Positions 51,035 to 61,405 of a stretch of DNA of 64,000 bases are shown here, one piece after another. The notes beneath the pieces were generated by a model. The model did not search any database. It worked only from the letters and a program-made list of their open reading frames with translations, and was not told where the DNA came from. A program made the translations under genes and the position numbers. Position 1 is the stretch's first letter; every line of letters starts with the position of its first letter. The DNA is taken from NCBI RefSeq assembly GCF_026262505.1, contig NC_067205.1, forward strand, positions 12,214,001 to 12,278,000, read 5' to 3'. Source of the DNA: Trichomonas vaginalis G3. Lineage: Eukaryota; Parabasalia; Trichomonadida; Trichomonadidae.

Positions 51035-51700
51035 ATGTCAGTCGAAGCAAAAACATTCACTAACAAATCTAATGGCGAAACATTCACAAAAGGCACTTAT
51101 AACGGTATTGAAGTCTTACGTAGAGACAAGGATGGTTATATAAATGCAACAAAGATGGCAAGAGAAGCAGGAAAGTTAAACCATTTAAACAGATTTCTCA
51201 ATAGTGCGAAAATGCAGGAAATTCTTGAGTTTTGGTTGAAAGAATACGGTGGAGCCAAAAGTGGCTCAACCTCAAAACAAGCATTTTATGAGCTTACTAA
51301 GGGTGTTATAAATGAATTCAAAGGTATTTACATACATCCTGACTTCGTTCATTTTGTTGCTGAATGGTGCTCTGTAAAGTATGCATTTTATGTCAAAGAT
51401 ATTATGGACTCCATAGACAAGAAAGTTCATGAGAAGTTAGATGAAGAAGAACTCGAAGATACAGTAGAGAATGCTAAACCTTTGTTCGAACAAGAAGTTG
51501 GAAAAATGTGCGAAAAACAATTAGAACATGAACGTGAGATATGTTATGGTTATAGAGATTCTCCATACGAACTAGACCAATGGGAACAAGAAGATTTAAA
51601 GAGAGAATTTAGAGAATATGAACTCGCTAAGATAGCATTAGAAGCTGCAGAAAAGAAGTTAAAAGTTTGGGGTCGTTTTGTACAAAAATATTGTGAGTAA
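51035..51700 (+). CDS. KilA-N domain regulator 1, element B
   Basis: The 221-residue protein carries a KilA-N DNA-binding domain: GIEVLRRDKDGYINATKMAR at about 20-40, then LNRFLNSAKMQEILEFW, and GIYIHPDFVHFVAEWCSVKY near residue 110. A charged helical tail follows. KilA-N proteins are typical of phages and large DNA viruses and act as regulators or in DNA metabolism. The ATG at 51035 is used; the longer reading has no ATG. It looks whole. Confidence 0.85.
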   Translation: MSVEAKTFTNKSNGETFTKGTYNGIEVLRRDKDGYINATKMAREAGKLNHLNRFLNSAKMQEILEFWLKEYGGAKSGSTSKQAFYELTKGVINEFKGIYIHPDFVHFVAEWCSVKYAFYVKDIMDSIDKKVHEKLDEEELEDTVENAKPLFEQEVGKMCEKQLEHEREICYGYRDSPYELDQWEQEDLKREFREYELAKIALEAAEKKLKVWGRFVQKYCE

Positions 51701-52534
51701 ATGAACTCATTATTTTTGCTGAATTCAGCACAAAATTCTGAGTAAAATGACATATGGCACGTGTCAAACCGTTGAGTTTTCACAAATTTTAAAAATTGCT
51801 GCGGAAAGTTCGTCAAAAAAGTGAAGGTTCCCGACGGTTTCAAACCGCCATACTTTACATGAAGATAGTTTACAATGTCAACTAAATATCATGTACGATA
51901 GAAACGGTTATGTAAAGTTTACATTTTGTAAAGTTTTGTCCTGATTCAAGACAAGTCTTGTATTTTTTCAGAACAAGACTTGTATTTTTTCAAGACAAAT
52001 CTTGTCCTGATTCAGAACAAGACTTGCACTTTTTAGTCAGTTTTTCTTGTAAAGTTCTCAAATTTGAGAACAATTGTCCTGATTCAAGACAAGTCTTGTA
52101 TTTTTTCAGAACAAGTCTTGTATTTTTTCAAGACAAATCTTGTCCTGATTCAAGACAAGTCTTGCACTTTTTCAGGAAATCCTATCGTCCAACTTTACAA
52201 ATGTCACTTTTCAACATGATTGCATTTTGGTCGGGGAACAACTTTCTCTCAATTTTGCCACTTTTTCTATCGTCGTGTTTTGTCACTTTTCCCTCAGGGT
52301 GTGTGTCAGAAAATATCCAAAATCTTTATAGCCTCGTATCTCCTTCAATTCTTGACGGTTTGACATGTATGACACACCATTCAATTCAGAATTATGTGCT
52401 GAATCTTATGACCTTCATTTGTTCGTGACTTCTTTTCACATATGTAAACATGAATTTTTAACATTTCTTTATCACAGAAAAATAAAGTTAGTTTTATTTT
52501 TATTTATTTTTTTATTTTGTATGTAAAGACAGTA
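51701..52534. other. Spacer with CAAGACAAGTCTTG palindrome array, element B
   Basis: Between the KilA-N genes. Positions 51937-52170 hold many copies of the palindrome CAAGACAAGTCTTG and its variants (CAAGACAAATCTTG, GAACAAGACTTG) separated by TATTTTTT or TCCTGATT. The first 230 bp and 52176-52450 show no assignable feature; the last 80 bp are the regulatory leader. A 156-codon frame over the array is a product of the repeats, not a gene. Confidence 0.75.
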
Positions 52535-53362
52535 ATGACAACATCAGAGAACACAACAACAGTTATAGTCCATGAAGCCATAAATGAAGAATACAAATAC
52601 ATACAATATAACAAACAACTTCGCCTCATTCGTTCGGTCAAAGATGACATGTACCAAATGCAAAGTATAATGAATGCTCTTCGTTCTACAAAGCAAGCAT
52701 ATCATTGGTTTGAAAACCAACAGACAAAAGAACTTTTAGAAGAATTTCCTCATATGATTGCTTCCCTCGGAAAACCGGGGGAAGAGATTCCGTATGAAAA
52801 TCGCAAGAATTTGGCTCCTGGTTTGAAAGGTTATTATGTTCATAGACTTTTAGTAAATGCTGTAGCAATGTGGGCTTCACCTCGTTATGCTTGTTATATT
52901 TTCATGATGTTAGATGAACTATATAAAGCAGAACGTGAAGATATGGAAAAGAAACTTCAAGCAAAAGATGAAGTCATTGAATCCAAAGACAAAAGCATAC
53001 AGAAAAGAATACCGCGTTCAGTACCAAAAGGAAAGGAAAAGAGTTATAAGTATATGATATATACTGAAGAGTTGGAGAAAGAAGAAGATAGAGATATGGT
53101 TATGTTGCATTTAGTCAGAAGAAACAACAAAAGCTTTTATGACCTTGCTAAGATTTACAAATCTGACAGAAACTGGTTCTATCGTGAAAACTTACCGATT
53201 TCAATGACACCGAATGAGCAAATAAAGGAAATTGTCAAAAATACTCTTCCTCAAACACACTATGACATCAAAGGTTGCACAATACTTACATTCAAAGAAG
53301 ACTTACCATTACTGAAGGAAAAAATAACAGAATATTTCGATAACTTCAAAGAGGAAGAATGA
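52535..53362 (+). CDS. KilA-N domain regulator 2, element B
   Basis: The 275-residue protein has a KilA-N-like N-terminal half (YKYIQYNKQLRLIRSVKDD at the start, GLKGYYVHRLLVNAVAMWAS near residue 115), a coiled-coil linker (MEKKLQAKDEVIESKDK) and a C-terminal domain with YKYMIYTEELEKEEDRDMV and KSFYDLAKIYKSDRNWFYR, the arrangement seen in KilA-N/MSV199 proteins of large DNA viruses. The ATG at 52535 is preceded by the shared leader. A remnant of the same gene lies in element A. It looks whole. Confidence 0.8.
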   Translation: MTTSENTTTVIVHEAINEEYKYIQYNKQLRLIRSVKDDMYQMQSIMNALRSTKQAYHWFENQQTKELLEEFPHMIASLGKPGEEIPYENRKNLAPGLKGYYVHRLLVNAVAMWASPRYACYIFMMLDELYKAEREDMEKKLQAKDEVIESKDKSIQKRIPRSVPKGKEKSYKYMIYTEELEKEEDRDMVMLHLVRRNNKSFYDLAKIYKSDRNWFYRENLPISMTPNEQIKEIVKNTLPQTHYDIKGCTILTFKEDLPLLKEKITEYFDNFKEEE

Positions 53363-53600
53363 AAACTTACCGATTTCAATGAAAAACATTAACTTTTTGA
53401 CGAAGTGAAGATTTGCACTTTGTCAAAATTTAATGAAAACTTACCGATTTCAATGAAAAACATTAATTTTGACGAAGTGAAGATTTGCACTTTGTCAAAA
53501 TTTAATGAAAAAACATTAACTTTTTGACGAGGTGAAGATTTGCACTTTGTCAAAATTTAATGAAAAACATTAACGTAAACATTAACGATAAAATTTATTT
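53363..53600. repeat. Hairpin array (GACGAAGTG/CACTTTGTC), element B
   Basis: Three units of TTTTGACGAAGTG-aagatttg-CACTTTGTCAAAA lie in the 350-bp gap between KilA-N 2 and the 157-aa gene. The spacers repeat GAAAACTTACCGATTTCAAT, a piece that also occurs inside the KilA-N 2 coding sequence near 53188. Confidence 0.8.
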
Positions 53601-53712
53601 CCTGGACTGTTGTCAAAATGTCATGTTGTCATCATTTTTAAAAGAAGTTAAATAACCTGGTGACACATGGTGACGTGGTGACACCTTCAGTTCTTCAAAA
53701 ATATATTTTTGC

Positions 53713-54186
53713 TTAAATAGCTTCAGGGTCTATTTCTTCAACCATTTCACTTTCTTCGTCAATGTCAATAGAAGCTTCTTCAACCTTTGGTAAGAATTTC
53801 TGTATAACATCTTTGTTCGTTATTGTCTTCAAAGATGAAGAATAATATTTCACATTTGTTTCACCCTTCTTATATTCTTTCTGTTCGGAAAGATTTAAAG
53901 CAATACTGAAGAAGTCAATGTTAGAGTTCTTTATGACAGTATAATGAGTATCTTTGACATTCACGAAGAAACTCTTTTGTTTCAAAACTACTGCTAACTC
54001 TTGTGAAGTATAACGTTTGCGGTCAATGACGATAGCTAATGGTCTGACATACTGACCAAACTTAGATTCTTTCACAAACTTCTTGTTAAAGATAACATTA
54101 ACATTTGAAGCACCATTGAACTCATTCTTGATGGCAGTAGCGAGAGCATTGTATGAAAAGAACTTGCAATCTTGCATGTGTTTCAT
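53713..54186 (-). CDS. Unrecognised 157-aa protein, element B
   Basis: Whole copy of the 157-residue protein of A with a handful of substitutions. It is divergent from the polymerase over about 90 very AT-rich bp. Confidence 0.65.
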   Translation of the reverse strand: MKHMQDCKFFSYNALATAIKNEFNGASNVNVIFNKKFVKESKFGQYVRPLAIVIDRKRYTSQELAVVLKQKSFFVNVKDTHYTVIKNSNIDFFSIALNLSEQKEYKKGETNVKYYSSSLKTITNKDVIQKFLPKVEEASIDIDEESEMVEEIDPEAI

Positions 54187-54277
54187 TAAAATAAAAATAT
54201 TAAATTATTTTGAAAAATAACTTTAAAAAATCTAATCTAATTTTTTCAAAAAAATATTTTTTTATTTCCTACTAAAG

Positions 54278-57200
54278 ATGTATCGGAAGTTGTCTAAGTT
54301 AGAACACTCGGAAATAAAACAACTTCTTACAGAAGCTAACATAGATGTTGCAAAACATTACGCGACAAACAAAAAAGCACTCGCTGACATCCTCAATGAC
54401 TATAATGGTGCAATAAGTTATGATAGAATTCATGAGTTCATAAAGCCGCAACGCGGCGAGGACGAAGTCCATGCAAGAACTTTTCCTTTAAATGACGTTG
54501 CTATTGACTTATATCATAGACGTTCAGTACCTCATGAAGTAAGAAGAGAAATGTTTGACATAACAAATGCAAACGTTGGTGAAACAAGAAGAAGAGACGA
54601 CACACTGAAACAACAGAGAAGAGAGATGTTTAAAAGTGCTATAGAACAAGTTCGCAAAGCTAACGATGTCATTCGTTCCATTGACGACAAACCAAAAGAA
54701 GGTGAGAGATGGTTAAAGAAAGATGAAGAGAATAGGAAGAGAAATGTGAAGTCAGGCAATAGACTCATTGACTTTAACATCGAAGCTTTAGATGAACCAA
54801 ACAGAGACTACTTACACAAACATTTCGGTAAGGTTTTCATGAGACTCTTAGAGAAAATTAAAATAAACTCACAACAGAGATGGATGGTATGTTATAAACT
54901 TGGTGGAAAGTATGAATGTTCTACGTTAAACCTCAATAATATTGGAACATTACTACATCAGCTCTTGAAGGAGAACTTTATATCAGAGATAGAAGCAAAT
55001 GCTGCAGGTATTGTTGAAATGCACTATGACTTCTTCTTGACAAACATAAAGAATCTTACTGAAATAAAGATGTATGATTTAACAGAATATGAAGGCTTAA
55101 CGATGTCAGATGTAAAGAAAGGCAAACCAAAAAAGAGACCATATAGAGATGAAAGCACACTGACAAATGACCAGAAAGCCATTTTGGAAGCTCTTAAGCA
55201 AACAGGAAACCCAGCACTTATAGAAAGCTTTTGGAAAGATAATGGTGAAAAGAAGTTTTATAAGAAGAGAAGCGGTCAGTTCTGGAAGTATCTTTGCACA
55301 TTACCTATAAATCTTGAACGCTACCAAATCTTCAATGAACTGAACAAAAGAACTGCAGCACTTATGACAGAAGACAATTGTTTCGTTTATGCTTGCATTC
55401 AAGCTGGAGTAGATGAAGAAACTATTGACCACATGAGAGAAGTCATTCGTGTTAGAGACTTTCCTCAAAGTAAAGTACAAGAAATTTCTGACGCAACAAG
55501 TATAGCATTTAATGTTACCATTGGTTATTTCAATGACTCAAGACATAATGAAATAAAGAGATACATACCAAAAGAATGTGAAACTGTTCGAACTATTGAC
55601 TTACTTCTTGTTGAAGACCACTACATGCTAAATGAAAGACTTCCAATGACAACATATTTCATTCGCAACTATATAGAAATCTTGAAGGAGTGTGGTGGAA
55701 TGAACATTGAAAAACAGATGAAAATATATACAATGAGAGATGGTAAATACATTGTTCGCATGGATAGAACAACACCGTTATGGGATGTTATGAAAACATT
55801 GTGGGAGTGCAAATATTTCGAACCTATTTCTTATGGAGAACTTTTCACATATACGACTGACTTATATAAACAGAACCTTGCACCATTTAAAGATTTGACA
55901 TATGCTCCAAAGTATTGTGTACAACTGAAGAAGAAAGCCGAGTCAAAAGAAGTAAATAAAAATAAGTGCAAGTTCATTCCTGAGCACGTTTTCTTTGCTG
56001 ACTTTGAGTGTAGCACAGACGGCTTTCATAAAGCTTTTAACATCTGTTACGACAGTGAAGATGGTTCAGTGAGTGAAAGCATATGGGGTCAGAACTGTGC
56101 AACAGAATTTTTGGAGCGACTTCCTGACAAGAGTTTAATATATTTCCATAACCTCAGTTATGACATAAACTTCATCTTAAGACACATGACAGAAGTGAAA
56201 GGAACTCCCATCATTAAAGGTTCACGAACAATGCAAATAACTGGCTTATATAAAGGAAGGGCAATTATTATAAAAGACTCTTACAGTGTTATAAATAAGA
56301 AACTTAAACTATTTCCTGCTATGTTTAACTTACAAACAGGACCGAAAGAAGTATTTCCATACAACTACTACAGCAGTGTTTTGTTAGCAAATGACAACAG
56401 AACTGGTGTCATTTCTGAAGCATGTAAGTTTATCCGGGATGCAGATACATTCATGAAAAACATAGATTCCATCAAAGGTTGCAGAATAGATGAAAACCAC
56501 TTCGACTTAGAAAAATATAGCACATTCTATTGCAAACAAGATGTAAGAATTTTAAGAGAAGGTTTTGTTAAGTTCCGCAATGACATATTAAAAGAATTTG
56601 ATTTAAACGTTTATGACTACGTTAGTATTTGTTCAATTGCTAACAAATTATTTGAGAACAGAGTGTACTTCCCGAATGGAAATTTATATGACCTCTCAAA
56701 TAAACCAAGAGAATTTATTTCACGCTGTATTCAAGGTGGAAGATGTATGCTGTCAGATAACATGAAACAAAAGAGCGAAAAGAAACTCATTGCTGACTTC
56801 GACGCTGTTTCATTATATCCATCCGCTATAGCAAGACTTTATACTTTAGAAGGTATTCCAAAGGTTATGAAAAAGAAATGTTAAGCACAGAGTATCTCAT
56901 GAGCATTTATTTGATGACGACCAAAAGGAACCCATTGGTGAAAAGTTTATGTCTGGCTTCTTTGTTCTCATTAAGATAACAGAGATTGGAATACATAGAC
57001 ACTTTCCTTTAATAGTTTGTGACCCTGAACTAAATCCAGAACTTAACGTTCCCAGAAGTTCAAACACTTGCTGTTTAATGTATGTTGACCATATAACATT
57101 ACAAGACCTCATAAAATATCAAGGTGTCAAATGTGAAGTGTTGCAAGGATACTATTACGATGGAAACAGAGATATGAGAATAAGAGATGAAGTAAAGAAG

Positions 57201-58037
57201 TTGTTTGAGTTAAGGTTAAAGTATAAGAAAGAAGGAAATCCTTTGCAAGAAAATATAAAGCTCATTCTGAACAGTATTTATGGCAAAACTATTCTATCTC
57301 CTATTGAGTCAAAAATAACCATAGTAAATGACAAAGATGCTATAAGATATGCCATCAGAAACTACAACCATATAGTGAAGTTCGAAGGTTTGGATGGTTC
57401 AGATAAAACTATTTTCAAGCTAACGAAAAGCATTTGCAGACACTTTAACTTCTGTCCACTTGGTGTTAATATTCTATCTATGTCGAAGAGAATAATGTGT
57501 GAAGTATTCTGTACTGCTGAAGATATGGGACTTCAAATATTTTACCAGGACTGTGATAGCATGCATATTTTCAATGAAGACATCCCAAAGCTTGCAGCAG
57601 AGTTTAAGAAGAGATACGGTCGCGAACTTATAGGAAAGAACCTTGGTCAATTTCATAGCGACTTTGCAGAAATAACACCTGGAAAACAAAGTTTAGCATA
57701 CAAGTCAATATTTTGTGGAAAGAAGACCTACATAGACTTACTCACTAACGATTTAAATGAAGTTGCATTCCATGCACGTTGCAAAGGTGTCAAACAAGAC
57801 GTCCTTGCTTTAACAGCTAATGAAATGTTTCCTGAAGCTATACAATGCTATTACAATGAAGATAAGAACATTCACATACCTGTTGGAACATATGACAAAG
57901 ACTATGAGTTCAGTTTAATGAAACTTTACAAAGCACTTTATGACGGTCAAGAGATTGGATTTGACTTATGTAAGTCTTCTAGTCCTTGCTTTGCTGAAAA
58001 GTTTAACTTTCTATTCAGACTAAGACTTCATTCATAA
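54278..58037 (+). pseudogene. Protein-primed DNA polymerase gene, element B (broken)
   Basis: It matches the whole polymerase of A over its full length, with the exonuclease motifs FFADFECS, YFHNLSYDINF and YCKQDVRIL and polymerase motifs SLYPSAI, LILNSIYGK and YQDCDSMH readable. It has about two breaks. Several stretches near its 3' end differ from A more than the rest, so the copies have separate recent histories there. Confidence 0.9.
54446..54475. repeat. GC-rich double-hairpin repeat inside the polymerase gene
   Basis: GCCGC-aac-GCGGC, GA, GGAC-gaa-GTCC; same place as 17589-17618 in A. Confidence 0.75.
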
Positions 58038-58124
58038 GAAAGCTTAAGTTCTGAGGTCATGAATGAGAAAATAATAAGGTCATTTATTTTTGTCAGCAAT
58101 GAGGTCATTCGTGATAAAAATAAG

Positions 58125-58154
58125 CCGCTAGCGGCAAGGCGAAGCCCATGTGGT
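58125..58154. repeat. GC-rich double-hairpin repeat
   Basis: GCCGC-ta-GCGGC, AA, GGC-gaa-GCCC beside the 285-aa-type gene; counterpart of 13931-13960. Confidence 0.7.
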
Positions 58155-58157
58155 CAT

Positions 58158-59015
58158 TTACAATACTGCGATGGTAGAGTTTAAGAGTTGTGCTTCAATG
58201 TAGAGACAGTCCTTATGGTCTGGAGGTAAGAACACTGGGCAGTTATGGTCATGAGTGGAGAACATGTCTATCCAAAACTCACGATTGAAGCCAGTTAATT
58301 TATAGTATTTAGGGTTAGGAAGTGGTGAAGTTCTTGTATGACCAATGAACTCATTTTCAACTCCCTTACTTAAGTTTGAATATAATATAGCTTGCTTTCT
58401 ATCCCAAATGCCAGGTGTTACAATCTTTGAAAATTCATTTTTCCTCGGAAGCATTGCATTATAATTGAAAACATTCTTGAAGTCTTCATTGGATTCAGAG
58501 ATTTGAAATCTTATACGTAATGGATTTTCTTTCTCTTTAGCTACTTCATTGAATGGTGAATATATAACAAACTGACAGTCATGAGTTCCATCTTCATTTT
58601 CATTAAATTCATAATGAAAGTCTATAAGTTGTGGCTGACTACCTTCTTCTTTCAGTTGTGCAAGAAACTCACGTAAGGCTGTAAAGTTTGTACTTCAATG
58701 TTGAACTTTTTCTCGAACATCTCATTAAATGAAATCATACATTGTTGCAATGTTGTATCGTCTTTAAAGTATTTGTATATGTGAATGTTTTGGGCGCTTA
58801 AAGACTGTTCGTCATTTTTCTATCTCGACTTGAAGTATAAAGTCAACCTTTCTGAAAGCACGTGTTATATACATAGATGTTATGCCAATGTACTTCTCTT
58901 CATTTATGTTCACAATCCAGTCTGTTGGAAACTTAAACGTTACTCTGTTCCCCTTTATTTTGACGTCAGGGTTTTCACTACTGAACGCAACAGTTAAAGG
59001 TATTTGTCTATACAT
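58158..59015 (-). pseudogene. 285-aa-type capsid-like gene, element B (broken)
   Basis: It matches the whole gene of A at 13065-13922; about two breaks. Confidence 0.7.
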
Positions 59016-59039
59016 TTAATTCGGATAAAAATAAACCAT

Positions 59040-59293
59040 TTACTCTTTCTTTGCTTCAGCTTCTTTAGCTTTTGCTTCTTCTCTAGCTTTTTTCGCAGCA
59101 AACGTGGGTTCTTCTGTCTTCCAGCAGCTAATGCAGCTAGTTGTTTTTCACTAAGTTTTCTCTTTGGTCTCTCTGGCTTTTGTTCTTGTTTTTGTTCCTT
59201 CAGTTCGGATAAAATTTGCTCGCGAATTTCTTTCTTCAATGCTTCAACATCTATGACCCCTTGGGTCTTGTCCGTAGGGCTTGTCTGAGTCAT
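59040..59293 (-). pseudogene. 86-aa-type Lys/Glu-rich gene, element B (broken)
   Basis: It matches 12780-13040 of A; about one break, changing the C-terminal part. Confidence 0.6.
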
Positions 59294-59338
59294 TTGACTG
59301 CAGATAAAAAACAAAATTAAAACCTTAACCGATGTAAA

Positions 59339-59773
59339 ATGAGCTTGTCAAAATCAGAGCGAGAGTCTATTATATTAAATGACGCAAGAGGAATACAACA
59401 TCCTTTCTATTACGTAAGTCAGAGTAAAGATGGTAAAATATACGTAAGAAAAAGAAAGGTTCCATTAGCGAATGCAGAAAGCGACAACATTAAGGTGTAT
59501 GGCAAGGATGAAGTCCACGAAGCCCATATAAAACCTTCTGTTCAAACTGAAAAGTCAATAGAACCAGAAGAAAGAAGCCAGATGTACTTTCAAATAACGA
59601 ACCAAGAGCTTATTGCAAAGTTCGTGAATTTCATTGAAAAACAAACCGAGTCAAAGAACCCTGACCCACCAGTGAAAGAAGTTGAGACAAAAGAGAATGT
59701 ACAGTTCATTGAAAATGTCAAGAAACAACTTCCACCACGAATGCCAAGAAGAAGAGTGAGAATAATGAAGTAA
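59339..59773 (+). CDS. Small protein, 144 aa, element B
   Basis: The 144-residue protein has near its start the module HPFYYVSQSKDGKIYVRKRK shared with the 80-aa protein, a central charged segment, a helix ITNQELIAKFVNFIEKQTE and a basic end PPRMPRRRVRIMK. Together with its position 27 bp before the major capsid gene, this suggests a DNA-binding or scaffold protein of the particle. It looks whole here. Confidence 0.7.
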   Translation: MSLSKSERESIILNDARGIQHPFYYVSQSKDGKIYVRKRKVPLANAESDNIKVYGKDEVHEAHIKPSVQTEKSIEPEERSQMYFQITNQELIAKFVNFIEKQTESKNPDPPVKEVETKENVQFIENVKKQLPPRMPRRRVRIMK

Positions 59774-59800
59774 ATAGATATTTTTATCCGAAGTAAATAC

Positions 59801-61375
59801 ATGCAGAACGAACAGTTAAACGAATTTACTCCAGCAGAGCATATTCATCAGATTCGCTCATATTTCGATATCATAGACAATGCAGTTCAAATTGGTGACA
59901 CTAATAGAAAATATTCTGACGCAAAGATTCCATCACAACCTGGAACTGCTAAAGATAACACATGGGTAACATTCAATCTCTCACCTCCTGGTGAAAATAT
60001 GTTGGACCTTTACAATACATTCATTACGTATAAAATGGAAGGTCAATTTATTGTAGATAAAGAAATTGGTTCAGGTTCCAATAAAACAAACCCACCAGGA
60101 TTTTGGATTGGTTTCGATGACGCTTTCTATGCAGTTGCTGGATATCAAATCCTTGCAAATGGTCGTATTGTATATTCTCAAGACAACGCAAGAGAAGAAG
60201 CATATATAACTTCAAACTCACAAACTACCGAACAAATAAAGAAAGTAGATGTTTTCTCAAAGACTCGACATGAAGATGTATGGAGTCATTCGGGAACATG
60301 CAGAACAGGACAAATTGTTAGTGGTCCAATTACAGCAGGAAAATCATTTGATTTTAAGCTTCGTTTAAGAATTCCTGTTAGAAAGTTTTTACCATTAGAA
60401 GCTATAAGATTTATTCCTGCATTTGCTGGTAACATTCAGCTTAAAGTAAAGTTCAGTAGCGACGCCTTACAATGCACATCTATATCTGTAAATGATATCA
60501 TTGCTTTCAATCCAACTCTTAAAGTTGCATTTGCTTCAGATTCAAATCCACCGACAAATAAATTTGTTCCATGGAATGAACCATTCACTATGATAACGAA
60601 GGCAATAGAAGCTAGTGGAACAGTTACTATTACAACTGTAACCCAGCAACTATTTCGAACAAAGATGGATTTTAATGAATGTTTCATTCATCCAAAGTCA
60701 TTCTCTTTAGACCCTAACATTTATACAGAACTTGTAGAACATTATACAAACGAGGCTTTATGTTTTCCTGTTAAAGTTATGGATTGGATTCCTATGGACG
60801 GTTCATTCTCAAAGAATACAGATAGTTCAAGTGCAACATTTACAGCAGCTTATACGCCTATTAATGTTAAAAGTATTTGGGCACTATTTAGAAAGAAAGA
60901 CAACTATTATGTTAATTTTGAGAACCCTAAGTTTAAATATCTTCAGCTTTCCATGGGAGCTTATGGAAATATGCCTGCAGAACCTGAAAAATCATATGGA
61001 CCTGTATTTTATGAAATGGTTGCGAACGCTTGCAATACAAACAATGATATGATTGGATTTAATGAAGATGTTATGAGGTCATTGGTGGATGATGGTAGTG
61101 TGGAACATAAATGGGATAGCTATGACAACACACATTTCTTATGTGGTTTTCCAACAGAAGTGGACTTTTGCTTCCAGCAAGGTCAAACATCTACTGCTCC
61201 AATAACATACAAATTGTCTGTTAAAGGACCTATTGAACTAGCAACTGAAAATGTACCAAAGCCACTTATTGGATTTATGAGGGATTGTTGCTTTGCAATA
61301 CAAGTAAGACAGTCAGGCATACCAATAATAAGACTAGACGACTATAACTTAGCAGCTGACGACAGTGAGGAATAA
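59801..61375 (+). CDS. Major capsid protein (double-jelly-roll type), element B
   Basis: Copy of the 524-residue capsid protein of A with about ten substitutions. The ATG follows TTTTTATCCGAAGTAAATAC. It looks whole. Together with the packaging ATPase, fibre and capsid-like proteins it shows the virus-type module of the Polinton. Confidence 0.8.
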   Translation: MQNEQLNEFTPAEHIHQIRSYFDIIDNAVQIGDTNRKYSDAKIPSQPGTAKDNTWVTFNLSPPGENMLDLYNTFITYKMEGQFIVDKEIGSGSNKTNPPGFWIGFDDAFYAVAGYQILANGRIVYSQDNAREEAYITSNSQTTEQIKKVDVFSKTRHEDVWSHSGTCRTGQIVSGPITAGKSFDFKLRLRIPVRKFLPLEAIRFIPAFAGNIQLKVKFSSDALQCTSISVNDIIAFNPTLKVAFASDSNPPTNKFVPWNEPFTMITKAIEASGTVTITTVTQQLFRTKMDFNECFIHPKSFSLDPNIYTELVEHYTNEALCFPVKVMDWIPMDGSFSKNTDSSSATFTAAYTPINVKSIWALFRKKDNYYVNFENPKFKYLQLSMGAYGNMPAEPEKSYGPVFYEMVANACNTNNDMIGFNEDVMRSLVDDGSVEHKWDSYDNTHFLCGFPTEVDFCFQQGQTSTAPITYKLSVKGPIELATENVPKPLIGFMRDCCFAIQVRQSGIPIIRLDDYNLAADDSEE

Positions 61376-61405
61376 AGGATGAACGTTTATTTTTAAAGCT
61401 TATAA

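Noticed and set aside
51958-52428. 156-codon frame over the CAAGACAAGTCTTG array
   Set aside because: It is created by the repeat periodicity, has no relative in the other elements and lies between well-defined genes.
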